Source: Gnetum montanum
Taxonomy: Eukaryota > Streptophyta > Gnetopsida > Gnetales > Gnetaceae
Assembly (NCBI GenBank): GCA_015680685.1
Contig: MNCI01008581.1
Location: forward strand, 1,016,385 to 1,080,384
Direction: 5' to 3'
Length of the DNA stretch: 64,000 bases
Below the pieces are notes generated by a model, which was given only the letters and a program-made list of their open reading frames with translations, did not search any database and was not told the DNA's origin. Shown piece after piece: positions 11,533 to 22,439 of this stretch. A program made the translations under genes and the position numbers. Position 1 is the stretch's first letter. Each line of letters opens with the position of its first letter.

Positions 11533-13521
11533 TATCCCCACGACTGAATGAAAACTCATCCTCGTGTTCTTTACAAAATATTGGGAAAGTATAAGATTAT
11601 TGACTAATTGACAACTGATGGTGGAATGGGATGACAGACTCAACATGCCCAATGAATGGATCAATAAGCATATTACAACATTAGTGTTCATGACCATTGT
11701 GGTGAATACTCGTACATAAATGACATCCAATCCTTTCTTTGATAGCTTGAAGAGAAAAAGAGAGAGAGAAAGAAGATGGAGTGTGTTGTCGCCAATGTCA
11801 AGATTGCGCCTTCCATTGTTTATCCATAGCCGTGCCACCAAACTTGCTCCTTTCGTAAATGCTCTAGTTATGGTCCATCCTGAGTGCTTCCTCCAAGCCC
11901 AGTCCATTGTTTGTATGATCACCATCTACACACACAACACAGTCACAAATGAGAAAGGATAGATAATCCACAATGCAGTTGATACCTTGTCTCGATATGA
12001 AGCGCATTGGCTGAGTTGTGGTTATGGAAGAAATTGGTTCAAAGATTTATCACTGGAAACTACCCAAGGTGAAGGGGTTAGGCAATTAGTAAAATGGAAA
12101 AAATTAAAAAATTTGTGCTAGGGCCCCCACGACTAAGAGCGAACCTCCTGTAGCTATAAGATGGAAAAACATGAGGAACAAGAAAGATGAAAAATATCAA
12201 TGATAATGCTAATAAAATGAATGTCATGGATGTGGATGAAACAAGAAATGATTAATTGTAAGAAATGTTTAAGGGAAAGAAGTTAACAATTGCACCAAAA
12301 AGAAATGCCAGTGGGTCCTCCCTAAAGTAGGCTCATGCCCTTTATGCCCTGACAAACCCACAAACCAAAGAGTTCGTAGGCTCTAGGAATGTCATTTGAA
12401 AGCAAGAGTTAAAAACTTACCCACAAGAATTCACCAAAGAAAAATAATGCATCAACCAAAAATTGACTGATGATAAAATCGGCAATGAGGTGGAAAATGG
12501 GAAGAAAGATGGAGAGGAGAGAATGGAATGGAATCCCAAGAACAAGGTTGTGTAAAGCCCCTTGTGTATTTCATGGTTAAGATAACTAAGTAGAACTCAT
12601 TCCAAATCTAGACTCACCAACCAAATTCGGTGATCTTATATCAATACACTTGGCCAATCCATCCTCTTGAGGCAACAAGAATGCTTCCACAAAGAGTGAC
12701 CACCATCCCAAGGAGAGTGAGATGGAGAAGCAGGAAGTGAGAAAGGACCTTAGTTAGAGGGAAATTTTAGGCATGGGTAACATGTCTTTCTAGTGCCATA
12801 ACCAGTGCTTGTAGCCCATATTACTTTATTATGTCTAAGGGGTATGCTTTCAATTCTCACATTTTCTCTTTTTTCTCTCCTTTTTTTTGATGTTTATGCA
12901 TGAGAACCACACCATGTAAAGACTTATTTTTATTCACTCAACTTCCTGATATTTGAACAATGTTAGAATGACAGAAAACAAAAGAAAAAGCATCCAAGCA
13001 CCTAAGAGAATGGCTAGCACAAATGCATCAAATCCCCTTGAAGTCACACCCTTTTCATCCTTTGAGTCTTTCCTTGGTTTGAAAAATACCTAGCTACCAA
13101 TTCATTAACAATTTCACTTAGGAAAAAGGGACTGTATAGTTCCAAGCCAAAGGAAACCATAGAGTTGCATGGATGAGTGGATGACATGGACTCATTGCCT
13201 GGTTTACCAAAAGAACCATACCTTAATATTAGCATCATAATTCAAAGGTAAAAACCAAACATTAGCAATCAATATGATATAATTTAATCCACCATCATGA
13301 GCACTTATTAGATGATGAATAAAAGTAAATCAAACAAACAAAGAAATAGTAAACACATGAATAATGGTGTAAAAAAAAAATAAGAAAAGTTGAAAGAATG
13401 TGTAAAGTAAAAAATGTGTAAAACAAAAATTTGTAAAAAAAAAAAATTGAAAAGAACTAAGGGCCTAGAATGGTTAGCATAGGTGGCCATCTCCCCCACG
13501 ACTAAGTTGGAAGGAGGAGAT
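11533..13521 (-). other. Element B: 3' non-coding region with polypurine tract and PPT-like copies
   Basis: The minus strand reads AGTCGTGGGGATA directly before the 3' LTR (11533-11545), the likely polypurine tract. Two further copies of AGTCGTGGGGG lie at 12124-12134 and 13493-13503. The rest is purine-rich in places and holds no recognisable protein. Confidence 0.65.
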
Positions 13522-14700
13522 CTAAAATAGTGAGCAAGGTTGTCCATCAAGAGAGGTAGCATGTGTACTGGCTATCCTAAGCTCCTGGAAAGGTTTGTTT
13601 TGTTGCACATTGACCAAAAGTTTCTTATCTGGGCTCTTAGGTTTGTATATTATCATGGCCCTTGAAGGAAAAGTTGCATAAATAATATAAGGTCCTTCCC
13701 ATAGTGTTTGAAATTTAGTATGTTGTGGCACATGTGTGGGATTCTAGTAGAGAACCTTATCTCTTGGATGATATTTAACTTTCCTAATTTTTAGGTCATG
13801 ACATTGTTTATTGAAGGCCTTTTGCAATTTGTTAGATGACAGGGCAGCTAATCAGTTTTCATCTAGTAAGTTAAGGATTACTAACCATTGTTTCTATGGT
13901 AGATCAAGGTCAAGGTTGAGGTCACATGCCATGGATAGTGTACGAAGCTCAGTTTAAATGGGAACCATTGGTAATTTACCATACACTAACTTATAGGGAG
14001 AGTAGCCTATAGGGAGTTTCCATGTGGAGTGATATGCCCAAAGAGCATTGTTTAGTTTAGTGCTCTAGTTTTGCCTAAACTTGCTAATGGTTCTTGTCAA
14101 TATCTTTGTAATCTCCCTATTGGTGACTTCTACTTGAGCGTTTGCTTGGGGGGTGGTATGGTGTAGTAAATTTATGCTCAACCCCTAAGAATTGCATTAA
14201 TTTCCAAAAATTTGCACTTGTGAAGTGTGTACCATTATTTGAAATAAGTGCATGCGGCACACCAAACTTGTTTATGATTTGTTGTTGAACAATCGTGCAA
14301 CTGTAGATGATGTACAATCTTTAACAACAACTGCTTTAGCCCATTTTTTTAGGTAATTAATGACAACAATAATTTAATCTTTTTCATTGGACAATGGTGT
14401 AATCAGCCCCATAAAATCAATTCCCTAAATGTTGAAGGTTTCTAACAGTTGAATCCATTGTTGCAAACCCTCCATCCTAGTAGTCATTCCTCCATCACGT
14501 TGACAGTGCTCACAAGATTAGACGAAACGATAGGCATCCTGAAATAATTTAGGCCAATAATATCCTTCAAGAAGGATCTTGATGGCTGTTCATCTCCTAG
14601 CGTAATGACCCCCACAAGGACCCTCATGAGCATCTTAGAGAACTCATAGTTGATCTATATTAGGAACACACCATCAAACCAAGCCATCGGGACACACTTT
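13522..14700 (-). pseudogene. Element B: integrase, decayed
   Basis: Integrase inserts the cDNA into chromosomes. The zinc-binding domain is readable at about 14650-14490 (HEGPCGGHY ... SCEHCQRDGG, so the H-H-C-C set is present). The core at 14317-14117 shows ALISNNGTHF and TPYHP; the family has an aspartate where the first N of NNG stands, so a catalytic residue is lost. The C-terminal GPY/F module is clear at 13731-13600 (LWEGPYIIYATF). Stops and frameshifts separate these parts. Confidence 0.8.
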
Positions 14701-14799
14701 GTAAAGTTGCCCATTAATCTCCATAAAGTACTTGGCTCAGTGAAGAAACTGTTGTTTCTTGTTAAGGTTTAACTCTTGTGGTGTTTGTTGGGTGAGGAG

Positions 14800-16170
14800 A
14801 TAGGTAAGAATGCTATTATACCAGTTTGTGTCCATGGGTGATTGATTATTCACTATACTAGCAAAGAGAAATTCATTAGGGAAATGATCAGAAATTAGAT
14901 ACTCATCCTCTTTGTTGTCCCATCACAACCAAGATAAATGATCAGCAACTACATTCTTGGTGCCCTTGTGATTGATCATCATTAAGTCGAACTCTTGTAA
15001 GATTACAAGCCATCGTATGATACAAGGGCTTACCATTGGCTTATTCATGAGGAACTAGATTGCACTATGATCTGTATGTATATATACTTTATATTCCAAT
15101 ACATAGTGTCTAAACTTTTCTAGTGTAAACACTACAACCATTAATTCTTTCTCTATGGTAGTGTAGTTAAGTTGTGCACTAGCGATACTTCTACTTGCAT
15201 AGTGGATGTAATAAGGATGCTTCTAGTCATCTAACTATGTAAGTATGTCTCCTAAAGCATAGTTGGATGCGTCAGTCATGATATGGAATGGTTTGGACTA
15301 GTTTGGAGCTTGTAGAATGGGTGTTTCTACTAGATTCTATTTTAGAGTTTGGAATGCTAATTCGCATTCCTTAGTGCACTTGAAAGGTATGTATTTTTTC
15401 GTGAATTCCACTAATGATTTGGCAACCTTTGAAAAGTTATCAATAAGTCTCCTATAGTAGCCAACATGTCCAAGGAATGATCAAATATCTTTGATGGTTT
15501 CTGATTGATGGGTAATTCCTTGGATAATTTTGATTTTCTCTAGGTCTACCTCTATCCCTATGTGTAAGATTTTATGCCCTAGTACTATGCCTTCTTGAAT
15601 CATCAAATGGCTTTTTTGCTAGTTCAGCCTAAAATTGGTTTTTACACATCTTTTTAACACTTACTCCAATTGGTCCAAGGCTTGATCAAAGTTTGCTGCA
15701 TAAGTGGAGAAGTCATCCATAAATACCTCAACGCCATTCCCTATCTACTATTGGAGTATGCTTAGAACTAGTTGTTGAAATCTTGCAGGAGCATTGCACA
15801 AGCCAAATGACATCTATTTGTATGCGAATGTTCCCTAAGGACTGGTGAACGTAGTATTGGCTTGGTCTTCTAAGGTTATTTGTATTTGGTTATATCCGCT
15901 ATATCCATCCAGAAAATTGTAATAGCAATGCCCTGCGATGGTGTCTGATACTTGGTCGACAAATGGAAATGGAAAGTGATCTTTGAATATTGCCATATTT
16001 AGTAGCCCAAAATCTATGCACATCCTCCATTTGCCTCCCTTTTTAGGCACAATAACTAAGGAGCTAACCAATTCGCTATTAACAATGGGGTATATGAACC
16101 CAACCTTGAGAAGCTGTTCGATTTCTTCCTTAACTACTTGCTTCAACTTAGGGTTCAATCACCTTTGTGG
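14800..16170 (-). pseudogene. Element B: reverse transcriptase and RNase H, decayed
   Basis: Copies element RNA into DNA. The fingers and palm are open from 16158 to 15835 with IYPIVNSELVSSLVIVPKKG, MCIDFGLLN and FLDGYSGYNQIQI. These match the Athila-type pattern. The catalytic block reads EVFMDDFS near 15725-15705, so the two aspartates are intact. Further stops and frameshifts interrupt the thumb and the RNase H part (roughly 15450-14900). The product could not be made from this copy. Confidence 0.8.
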
Positions 16171-16586
16171 TTATCTTCGAGGCTTCATGGAGGGGTCAGT
16201 GTAAATTCTATGTTGGCATATCCTAGGATCTATTCTAGTTAATTTGGAATATGACCAAGTGAAGGCTTGCAACCATTTATTTAGTACCTTTAGTAGTTCT
16301 TCTTTCTATTGAGAAGCAAGCTTAGCATTGATAATTACCAATTTTTCATTTTTAAGGAACGTGTATTCCATACCAGTGGGTAATGGTTTCAACTTAAGGG
16401 GCTCTTGCTTAAATTTCTCAAGGATTTCCAACTTCTCCTAGTTGATATTTTCAAGGTTAAGACTTGGAAGTTGGTGGTGGACTTGCTCTAATGTGTCTAT
16501 GCTATCGATGTATGCACAAGTCAAACCCTTGGTTCCATGCATGTGAGTGAATTTCTTTCTTGATTAGTTGTTAGCCACTAGGTGTC

Positions 16587-17303
16587 TTACAGGCATCTTT
16601 GTATGCTTATCACTTGTGCACATTGATTGCATGTAGGCAATGTTAAACTTTGTACAACCCATGACCTCTTCACGCAATTACACCTTGTGTCATTGTATGT
16701 GATGCATGGAACTTTCTTCTTCTTTATCTTTTCGAATGTGTTTTCCTTAGATATTTCCAAGGAAAGATCACAGATTCCTAGGCATGCATCAACTATGCTT
16801 AGCCATGCTCTTCCCATTATAATTGGGAAGTCCTCCTTATTGTTGTTCACCTGAATCACTAGGAAATCAGTTGGGTACGACCATCCACAAACAGTGGTAA
16901 CAATGTCCTCCACCAATCATAATGGGATAGTGATGGACTGGTTGACCAACTCTAGACAGATTTTGCTCTTTTTCAATGGAGGTAGGTTCCAGGCTTTGTA
17001 CATTTCTTGAGAAATCAAGTTGACATCGGAACTTGAATCCAAAAGAGCCTTGCACAGTTCATTTTCAGTGATTTGTAAGTATATCAGAGGACTCCAAAGA
17101 TTAAATAATTTCTTGGGAAGATGGCCAACTTTAATCCAATTAGTGATGACATGTGTTAGCATGACTGTATGCATTGAGTGCAGTGGTTGAGTTGAAGGAG
17201 GCTTTGAAGTTTTAATGGATACTGAGGCATCTAAGGAATCAACTGGTTGTGATTGGAAGGGCTTGGTTGGACTGTTGGTTCTAAAGAAAGGTCTTTTCTT
17301 CAT
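16587..17303 (-). pseudogene. Element B: aspartic protease
   Basis: Two abutting open stretches in different frames. The first (17303-16917) has a proline/serine-rich lead, then KALLDSSSDVNLISQEMY, the retropepsin active-site block with DSS in place of the usual D-S/T-G. The second (16916-16587) carries IIMGRAWLSIVDACL, the flap-distal G-R-x-W/F-L motif of Athila proteases. A one-base frameshift separates them near 16917. The glycine loss at the active site predicts inactivity. Confidence 0.8.
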
Positions 17304-17851
17304 GTGGTTGTTGGAACCAATAGTAGGTTGAGAGTTAACAGCCCTTGTGGCATTACATTACTGTGGTTGGGTGTGGATTTCACCTTGCATGGTTGGAGCA
17401 GGTGGTATTGGAGCTATTGGTGGAAGAGATGCGGCTGGATAAGAAGGATGATATGCTTGCAGAATATCACCTCTAGAAGAGGGAGTCCCATAATACTTGT
17501 AGGCTTGGTAGTGAGGTTGAGGAGTGATGTGACCAATAGAGTCACATGGGGATATTGGCTATTGCACGTAATATCTTCATGTGGTTGTTGGAACCAATAG
17601 TAGGTTGAGAGTTAATAGCCCTTGTGGCATTACATTGCTGCCGTTGGATATGGATTTCACTTTGCATGGTTGGAGTAGGTGGTAGTGGAGCTATTGGTGG
17701 AAGAGATGCGACTGGATAAGAAGGATGATATGCTTGCAGAATATCACCTCTAGAAGAGGAAGTCCCATAATACTCGTAGGCTTGGTAGTGAGGTTGAGGA
17801 GTGACGTGACCAATAGAGTCACATGGGGAGATTGGCTACTGCATGTAATAT
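17298..17851. repeat. 277-bp tandem duplication in gag-protease linker of element B
   Basis: Two direct copies, 17298-17574 and 17575-17851, differing at a small number of positions. The duplicated stretch encodes the Gln/Gly/Tyr-rich linker on the minus strand. The length is 277, so the duplication also shifts the frame. Confidence 0.9.
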
Positions 17852-18559
17852 CCATATGGGTCAAGTTGCTAGTAAGGATACTATTGCCTTGGTGGTGGCA
17901 TTTCCCATGATTGTGGGTGCTGCCACTATTGATATTTCTTAATCAGTTATGGTGGAGTTCCATTGGGATAATATGTTAAGGGTTGGTGGAATTGCCTTGG
18001 GTTACCTTGAGGATAAGGTAACCTTTGGGGTGTTTGGCTTTTGTTTAATCGTGGCTTAAGTGCATACACCCCAAATTCCTATAGATGTGAGATTATAGGG
18101 CAACATTCCTTAGGATGGTCATATTAACATATCTCACATCCACTATCATTGTCTATTTCTAAATCCACAACCTCTTCAATGATGACAACTTTGCCCTTAC
18201 CCTTGCTATGTGCATGTTTAGCTTCTCTCTTTTTTCTTTTTTCACGATCAATACCTTACTCTCTAGACTCCTCTACTATTCTAAGAATAGTTTGAAATCT
18301 ATTGTCTAGGGAATCCCACATTTGGTCTACCTTTTCCAAAACTTCTGATGTCATCTTTTGGATAGGAAAATTTTTCCTATTCACCATCTCTTCAATTGGT
18401 GATTCTTCTTCATCCTCACAAAATCTTACTCTTCTCTTCCGAAGGGAAGGATCTCAGTTATACTCTTTTGAACTTTCTCTCTTCTGTAGCTCACCTTCTT
18501 CCTTAGCAACTTGCTCCAATAGTCTTTGAATTTGATGGGACCTAAGCGCAGATAGTCTT

Positions 18560-19825
18560 CCTTGGACATAAGTCCCAAGGGTTCTTCTNCAGGTTGGACA
18601 CTCGGGAGTACGTTTGGTACTTATCGTTGAATAATTCTAACATAGTACTCCATCTATGAATAGATTCCAGTTCTAAGGATCGGTACTAGCTTTTTTCTTC
18701 TTTAACAAGTGTCTGTAGGAAGAACTTAAACTTTTGCCATTCATTCTCTATGTTTTGAAAGGCAAATGCATCATGCAATGCTTGTAAATGATTCCAAGGA
18801 TCAGCTTTGCATCCCCCTTCAAATCGTGAGATATTTTTCATATCTAATCTCTTAATCCTACTATCTTTCTGGTGCCTTGTTGGAATTCTAATAGCCTTAA
18901 TTATGTCTAACATACTTCGAGTAGCGAGTAGGGGTTCATCGTGATTGTCTCGTCCATGGTGTCTATGATGCCTATGTTGTTCCCTACTCTCCCTTCTTCT
19001 ATGTTGTGACTCTCTAGAGTGCCATTGTCCCCTTTCCTGGCTATTTCATCTATGAATTCCACTTTGCCTACCTTTATCCCCATGGTCCTTTTCTTTATGA
19101 CCACGTCTAGATATTGAAGGAGAGGATGAAGGAGATGATGAAGGTGAAGAAGAAGAAGAATTGTCATCATGACAGTGTCTGCTACCTTCTCTTCTGTGGT
19201 CTTGGCCCCGATCGCGATTGCGATCAGAATGTCCACCTTTATCATGAGTTCAGGTCCCTTCTTCAGATCCTTTGTGCCTGTGGGTATCAGAACCTAGGTT
19301 ATGAATAGTGGAATGAATTTTCTGATACACAACCCGTTGGCCAAAGTCAAGAGGAGGAACATTGTTGTGTGGTCAACTGCCTGAGGTAGGTTCACCACCC
19401 TCATTTTCACTTAAGACATGTGGGGTATCCTGGGACCACTTACCCTTTAAAGACTTATGATGTCTCTCCTATTGAAAGTCCCATTGATGTTGTGCCTCTA
19501 TGGGATGGTATTCTCTCAAGTTATGGTCTTGTACAACGTATTTTGTGTGTAAGTGTAGCATGCCAATTCGTGTGAGAGCATGAAGAAGCATGCTCAGGAC
19601 TAAACAATCGAGAGGTAACACTATGTTACCTTCTAGGTCTCACCAACACAGTTGTTTGTCTTAATGGAGGATAAAGGTGAAGTCTAGTATATACTCATTG
19701 AAATGAATATATACCACATGAACTTGTCGAGGGACTAGCAGATCAATGTCATGTGTATTACGCCACCTACTGTTTCCTATTTCAGACCTAGGCGGTGAGG
19801 TGCTTTTGTACAAAGAAGGAGACAT
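18560..19825 (-). pseudogene. Element B: Gag, decayed
   Basis: Homologue of the gag in element A. The start region (about 19825) reads MSPSLYKSTSPPRSE and aligns with the N-terminus of A's gag. The capsid stretch 18913-18686 shows RIPTRHQKDSRIKRLDMKN, then FEGG, DPWNHLQALHDAF and WQKFKFFLQTLV, matching A block for block. Stops and frameshifts break the remainder, and an ambiguous base lies at 18589. A Ser/Arg- and Asp-rich linker lies between. Confidence 0.75.
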
Positions 19826-19940
19826 ACTTATCTGTTCAATGTGCAATGTATTCTTATTTATTATTTTCTCAATCAACCCTAAGGGTTTGTTCCAATGATG
19901 TGAATGATTTCCTATATTCTAGTTAGTGCACAAAAAACTA

Positions 19941-19960
19941 ATTCCTCGACAATGGTGCCA
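19941..19960 (-). other. Element B: primer-binding site, degenerate
   Basis: The minus strand reads TGGCACCATTGTCGAGGAAT, one base from the LTR. It is a transition-rich derivative of the tRNA-Asp site seen intact in element A. Confidence 0.8.
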
Positions 19961-19961
19961 A

Positions 19962-20940
19962 TGATGAGTAGCAAGGTACCCCTATGCTTAACCATATAAA
20001 TACGAGTGTTTCACGCATGATTTGGTTGAATTCCAAGGAATAAGTGCTTATGCACCCTTGTAAAACAAGGATGGGTTGGTTGATCATTATCTTCCCAAGC
20101 TTACCTGTATGTCATGATTGTATGGTTAAGTAAGCTTAAGGCATATGTTTTTTATAGCTTTTATGTTTTTATGTCCTACGCTAGTAGGGAAGGAGAGAGG
20201 TAATTTGAGTGACTAATTTAACATAACTACACATTAACTAAGTTCTAACTAATCCTAACACTAGCATTTGTTCCCACTTACCATACACATCCTGAACTAG
20301 TGCAACACTACTAGGATTACCAAACACCAATTGTTAATGGGTTACCAAGCATTACATGCATGCTCGAAGTGGTCATGCTTGTGTAATTTAACGATTTACT
20401 TAATTGATCAAAATGAGTTGCTGTGCTAATAATAGAAATGTAAAGTGCATAAAATAAAATAAAATAAAATAAATGCAAAAGAAAATAAAATAAAAGAAAT
20501 GCATAAGAAAAAAAATATCAAGTGTTGCAAGGATGAATCGAAGAGCTCGTCTTTATTGCTATACACAAGGTGTGCTCAGGTACGCAATGCTTGAATAAAG
20601 ATTCATCCACACTTAGACCTCTTGCTGCGGGTAGTTGGAAAATACTCTAACTTTCAAACAAACTACAAGAGTTTCACTAGATTGCTAGAAGAATTCTTCC
20701 CAATTGTGTGCCTGGGCATTGTATTTATAGGCTTGGGAGCAACTATAATAATTAGAGTAACCGCTCTAATAATTAGAATAACTGCTAAAGTTACCACTAG
20801 AGTAACCACTCTAATAATTAGAATAACTACTAGAGGAACTGCTAGAGTAACTGCTCTAATAATTAGAATAACTACTAGAGTAGCCACTAGAGTAACTACT
20901 CTAATAATTAGAATAACTACTAAAGTAACCACTCTCATCA
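19962..20940 (-). repeat. Element B: 5' LTR
   Basis: 979 bp, TGATGAG to CTCATCA, similar to 10567-11532 along its length. TATA box (TATAAATA, minus) at 20722-20729. AAGAT target duplication follows at 20941-20945. The two LTRs have diverged by many transitions, so the insertion is old. Confidence 0.92.
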
Positions 20941-20945
20941 AAGAT

Positions 20946-21870
20946 CTAGGTACTAATGTGTAAGCCAATGTGAGGGACAAACAAAATCTTGTTCTTGGTC
21001 AATAAAACTCATACTTTTTCCCAAATGACCAATCAAACTATAGATCTCTCCTCAAACTTTGGATGTTGACATAAGAGCTTGGAAAAGCTGAAAACTAAGT
21101 CAAAATGTCCCATAGACTAGCATACAAGTCCAACATGTTGGAATACCAAGCCCCACATGTTGTGGGATCATGTGGGCCAACATGTGGAATCCATACCACT
21201 AATTTACAAGTCCAAAATTGCCTAAATGATATTAAGGTATGTATCAAATACTGAAGACTTGACCTAGGTAGTTACAAGTTGCACTAGTAGGTTTCATTAG
21301 CCTAAAGCCCAAGCTAAACTACTCATATGTTTGGGATATAGGGCCTACACATTGGAATTATACCATGAATTGCTCACACATTGGGGACATAGGTCTTGCA
21401 TGTGGGGATTGTGTCATGAACTGCTCATACTTTGAAGAGATGGTTTCCACATGTTGGATATGGAAAGTTTTAACTTTTTTAATTAGTTTAACCATAAAAA
21501 GCCAGTATATTGCTAGTTTATAGCTAGTTTGGATAAGATTTTCCCTTTAATTTTTTTTTTACGGATTTTTACTTATTCTATTAGTTTACACAAGATTTTT
21601 TCTTATATTTTACTAGATGTTTACTTGTTTTAACAATTTATGATCTTTTCTATTATATTTTTTCTTACTTTAGCAATTTATGACGTGTTTTTTCTAAATT
21701 TTAACTTTTGTTAATTTATAACATATTTTCACCAAATTTCTACTTTTTTATAGTAATCTATGATCCATTTTCACTAGGTTTTGCCTTATTTTCATGATAA
21801 AATTTCCTAAAAGATAAATATTATTATTTAATATTATTTTTGATCATGTTTGAAGTTTGAATTTGTTTGA
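20946..21870. other. Spacer of element C, right of B
   Basis: Continuation of the spacer at 9793-10561 with the same ACATGT words up to about 21.47 kb, then AT-rich sequence. No coding seen. Confidence 0.5.
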
Positions 21871-22390
21871 CCTCCCCCTACATCACTTGATATCATTTGG
21901 TATCATTTAGCACCATTTCATATCATTTTGACATCATTTGGTGTCATTCGACATCATTCAACAATATTTTTTTATCATTTTGACACCATTTGATATAAAT
22001 TGTCAATATTTTGCCATCATTTGATGTCATTTGACATCATTTCACCATCATTTGGTGTCATTCGACATTATTTTTAACGATTTTTCCTTTGTTTGATACC
22101 ATTTGACATGATTTCACACCATTTTGTCTTCATTTGGTATCATTTGACATTGTTTTACACCATTTTTACTTCATTTGGTATCATATAACATCATTTCATC
22201 TTGTTTAGCATCATTATTGACATCGTTTGACCTCATTTTATTCCGTTTTAACATCATTTGACCTTGTTTAGCCTTTATCTTACCATCATTTTGCATCATT
22301 TGACATCATTAAGGCCTTATTTAACCTCATTTTACATTAATTTGCATGGATTTTATCTCATTTGGCCCTTGTTGCAACTTGTTGCATCCC
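21871..22390. repeat. Degenerate CATCATTTGA array upstream of RT in element C
   Basis: About 500 bp of irregular 10-20 bp units of the type GACATCATTTGGTGTC. Many units are inverted repeats, the clearest being GATGTCATTTGACATC at 22023-22038. It occupies the same position, between the antisense gene and RT, as the hairpin arrays in D and E. Similar text reappears at 25.09-25.20 kb after an interruption. Confidence 0.7.
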
Positions 22391-22439
22391 AATCTACCTT
22401 CTTTAGCATTTAGTTTATCATGTTATTATTGGTGACTAT

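Larger units (their letters stand above)
10567..20940 (-). mobile_element. Element B: complete Athila-like Ty3/gypsy retrotransposon
   Basis: A 10.4-kb element with LTRs 10567-11532 and 19962-20940, target duplication AAGAT on both sides, a degenerate tRNA-Asp primer site at 19941-19960 and the order gag, protease, RT, RNase H, integrase on the minus strand. It sits inside element C. The coding parts contain stops, frameshifts and lost catalytic residues, so it is dead. No envelope-like ORF is recognisable between integrase and the 3' LTR, although Athila elements often carry one. Confidence 0.92.

Noticed and set aside
11258-11594. Long open frames on both strands (also 20622-20980), hydrophobic VTLVVILII-like
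   Set aside because: They run through the 45-bp tandem array, whose length is a multiple of three; no start context or conservation beyond the repeat.
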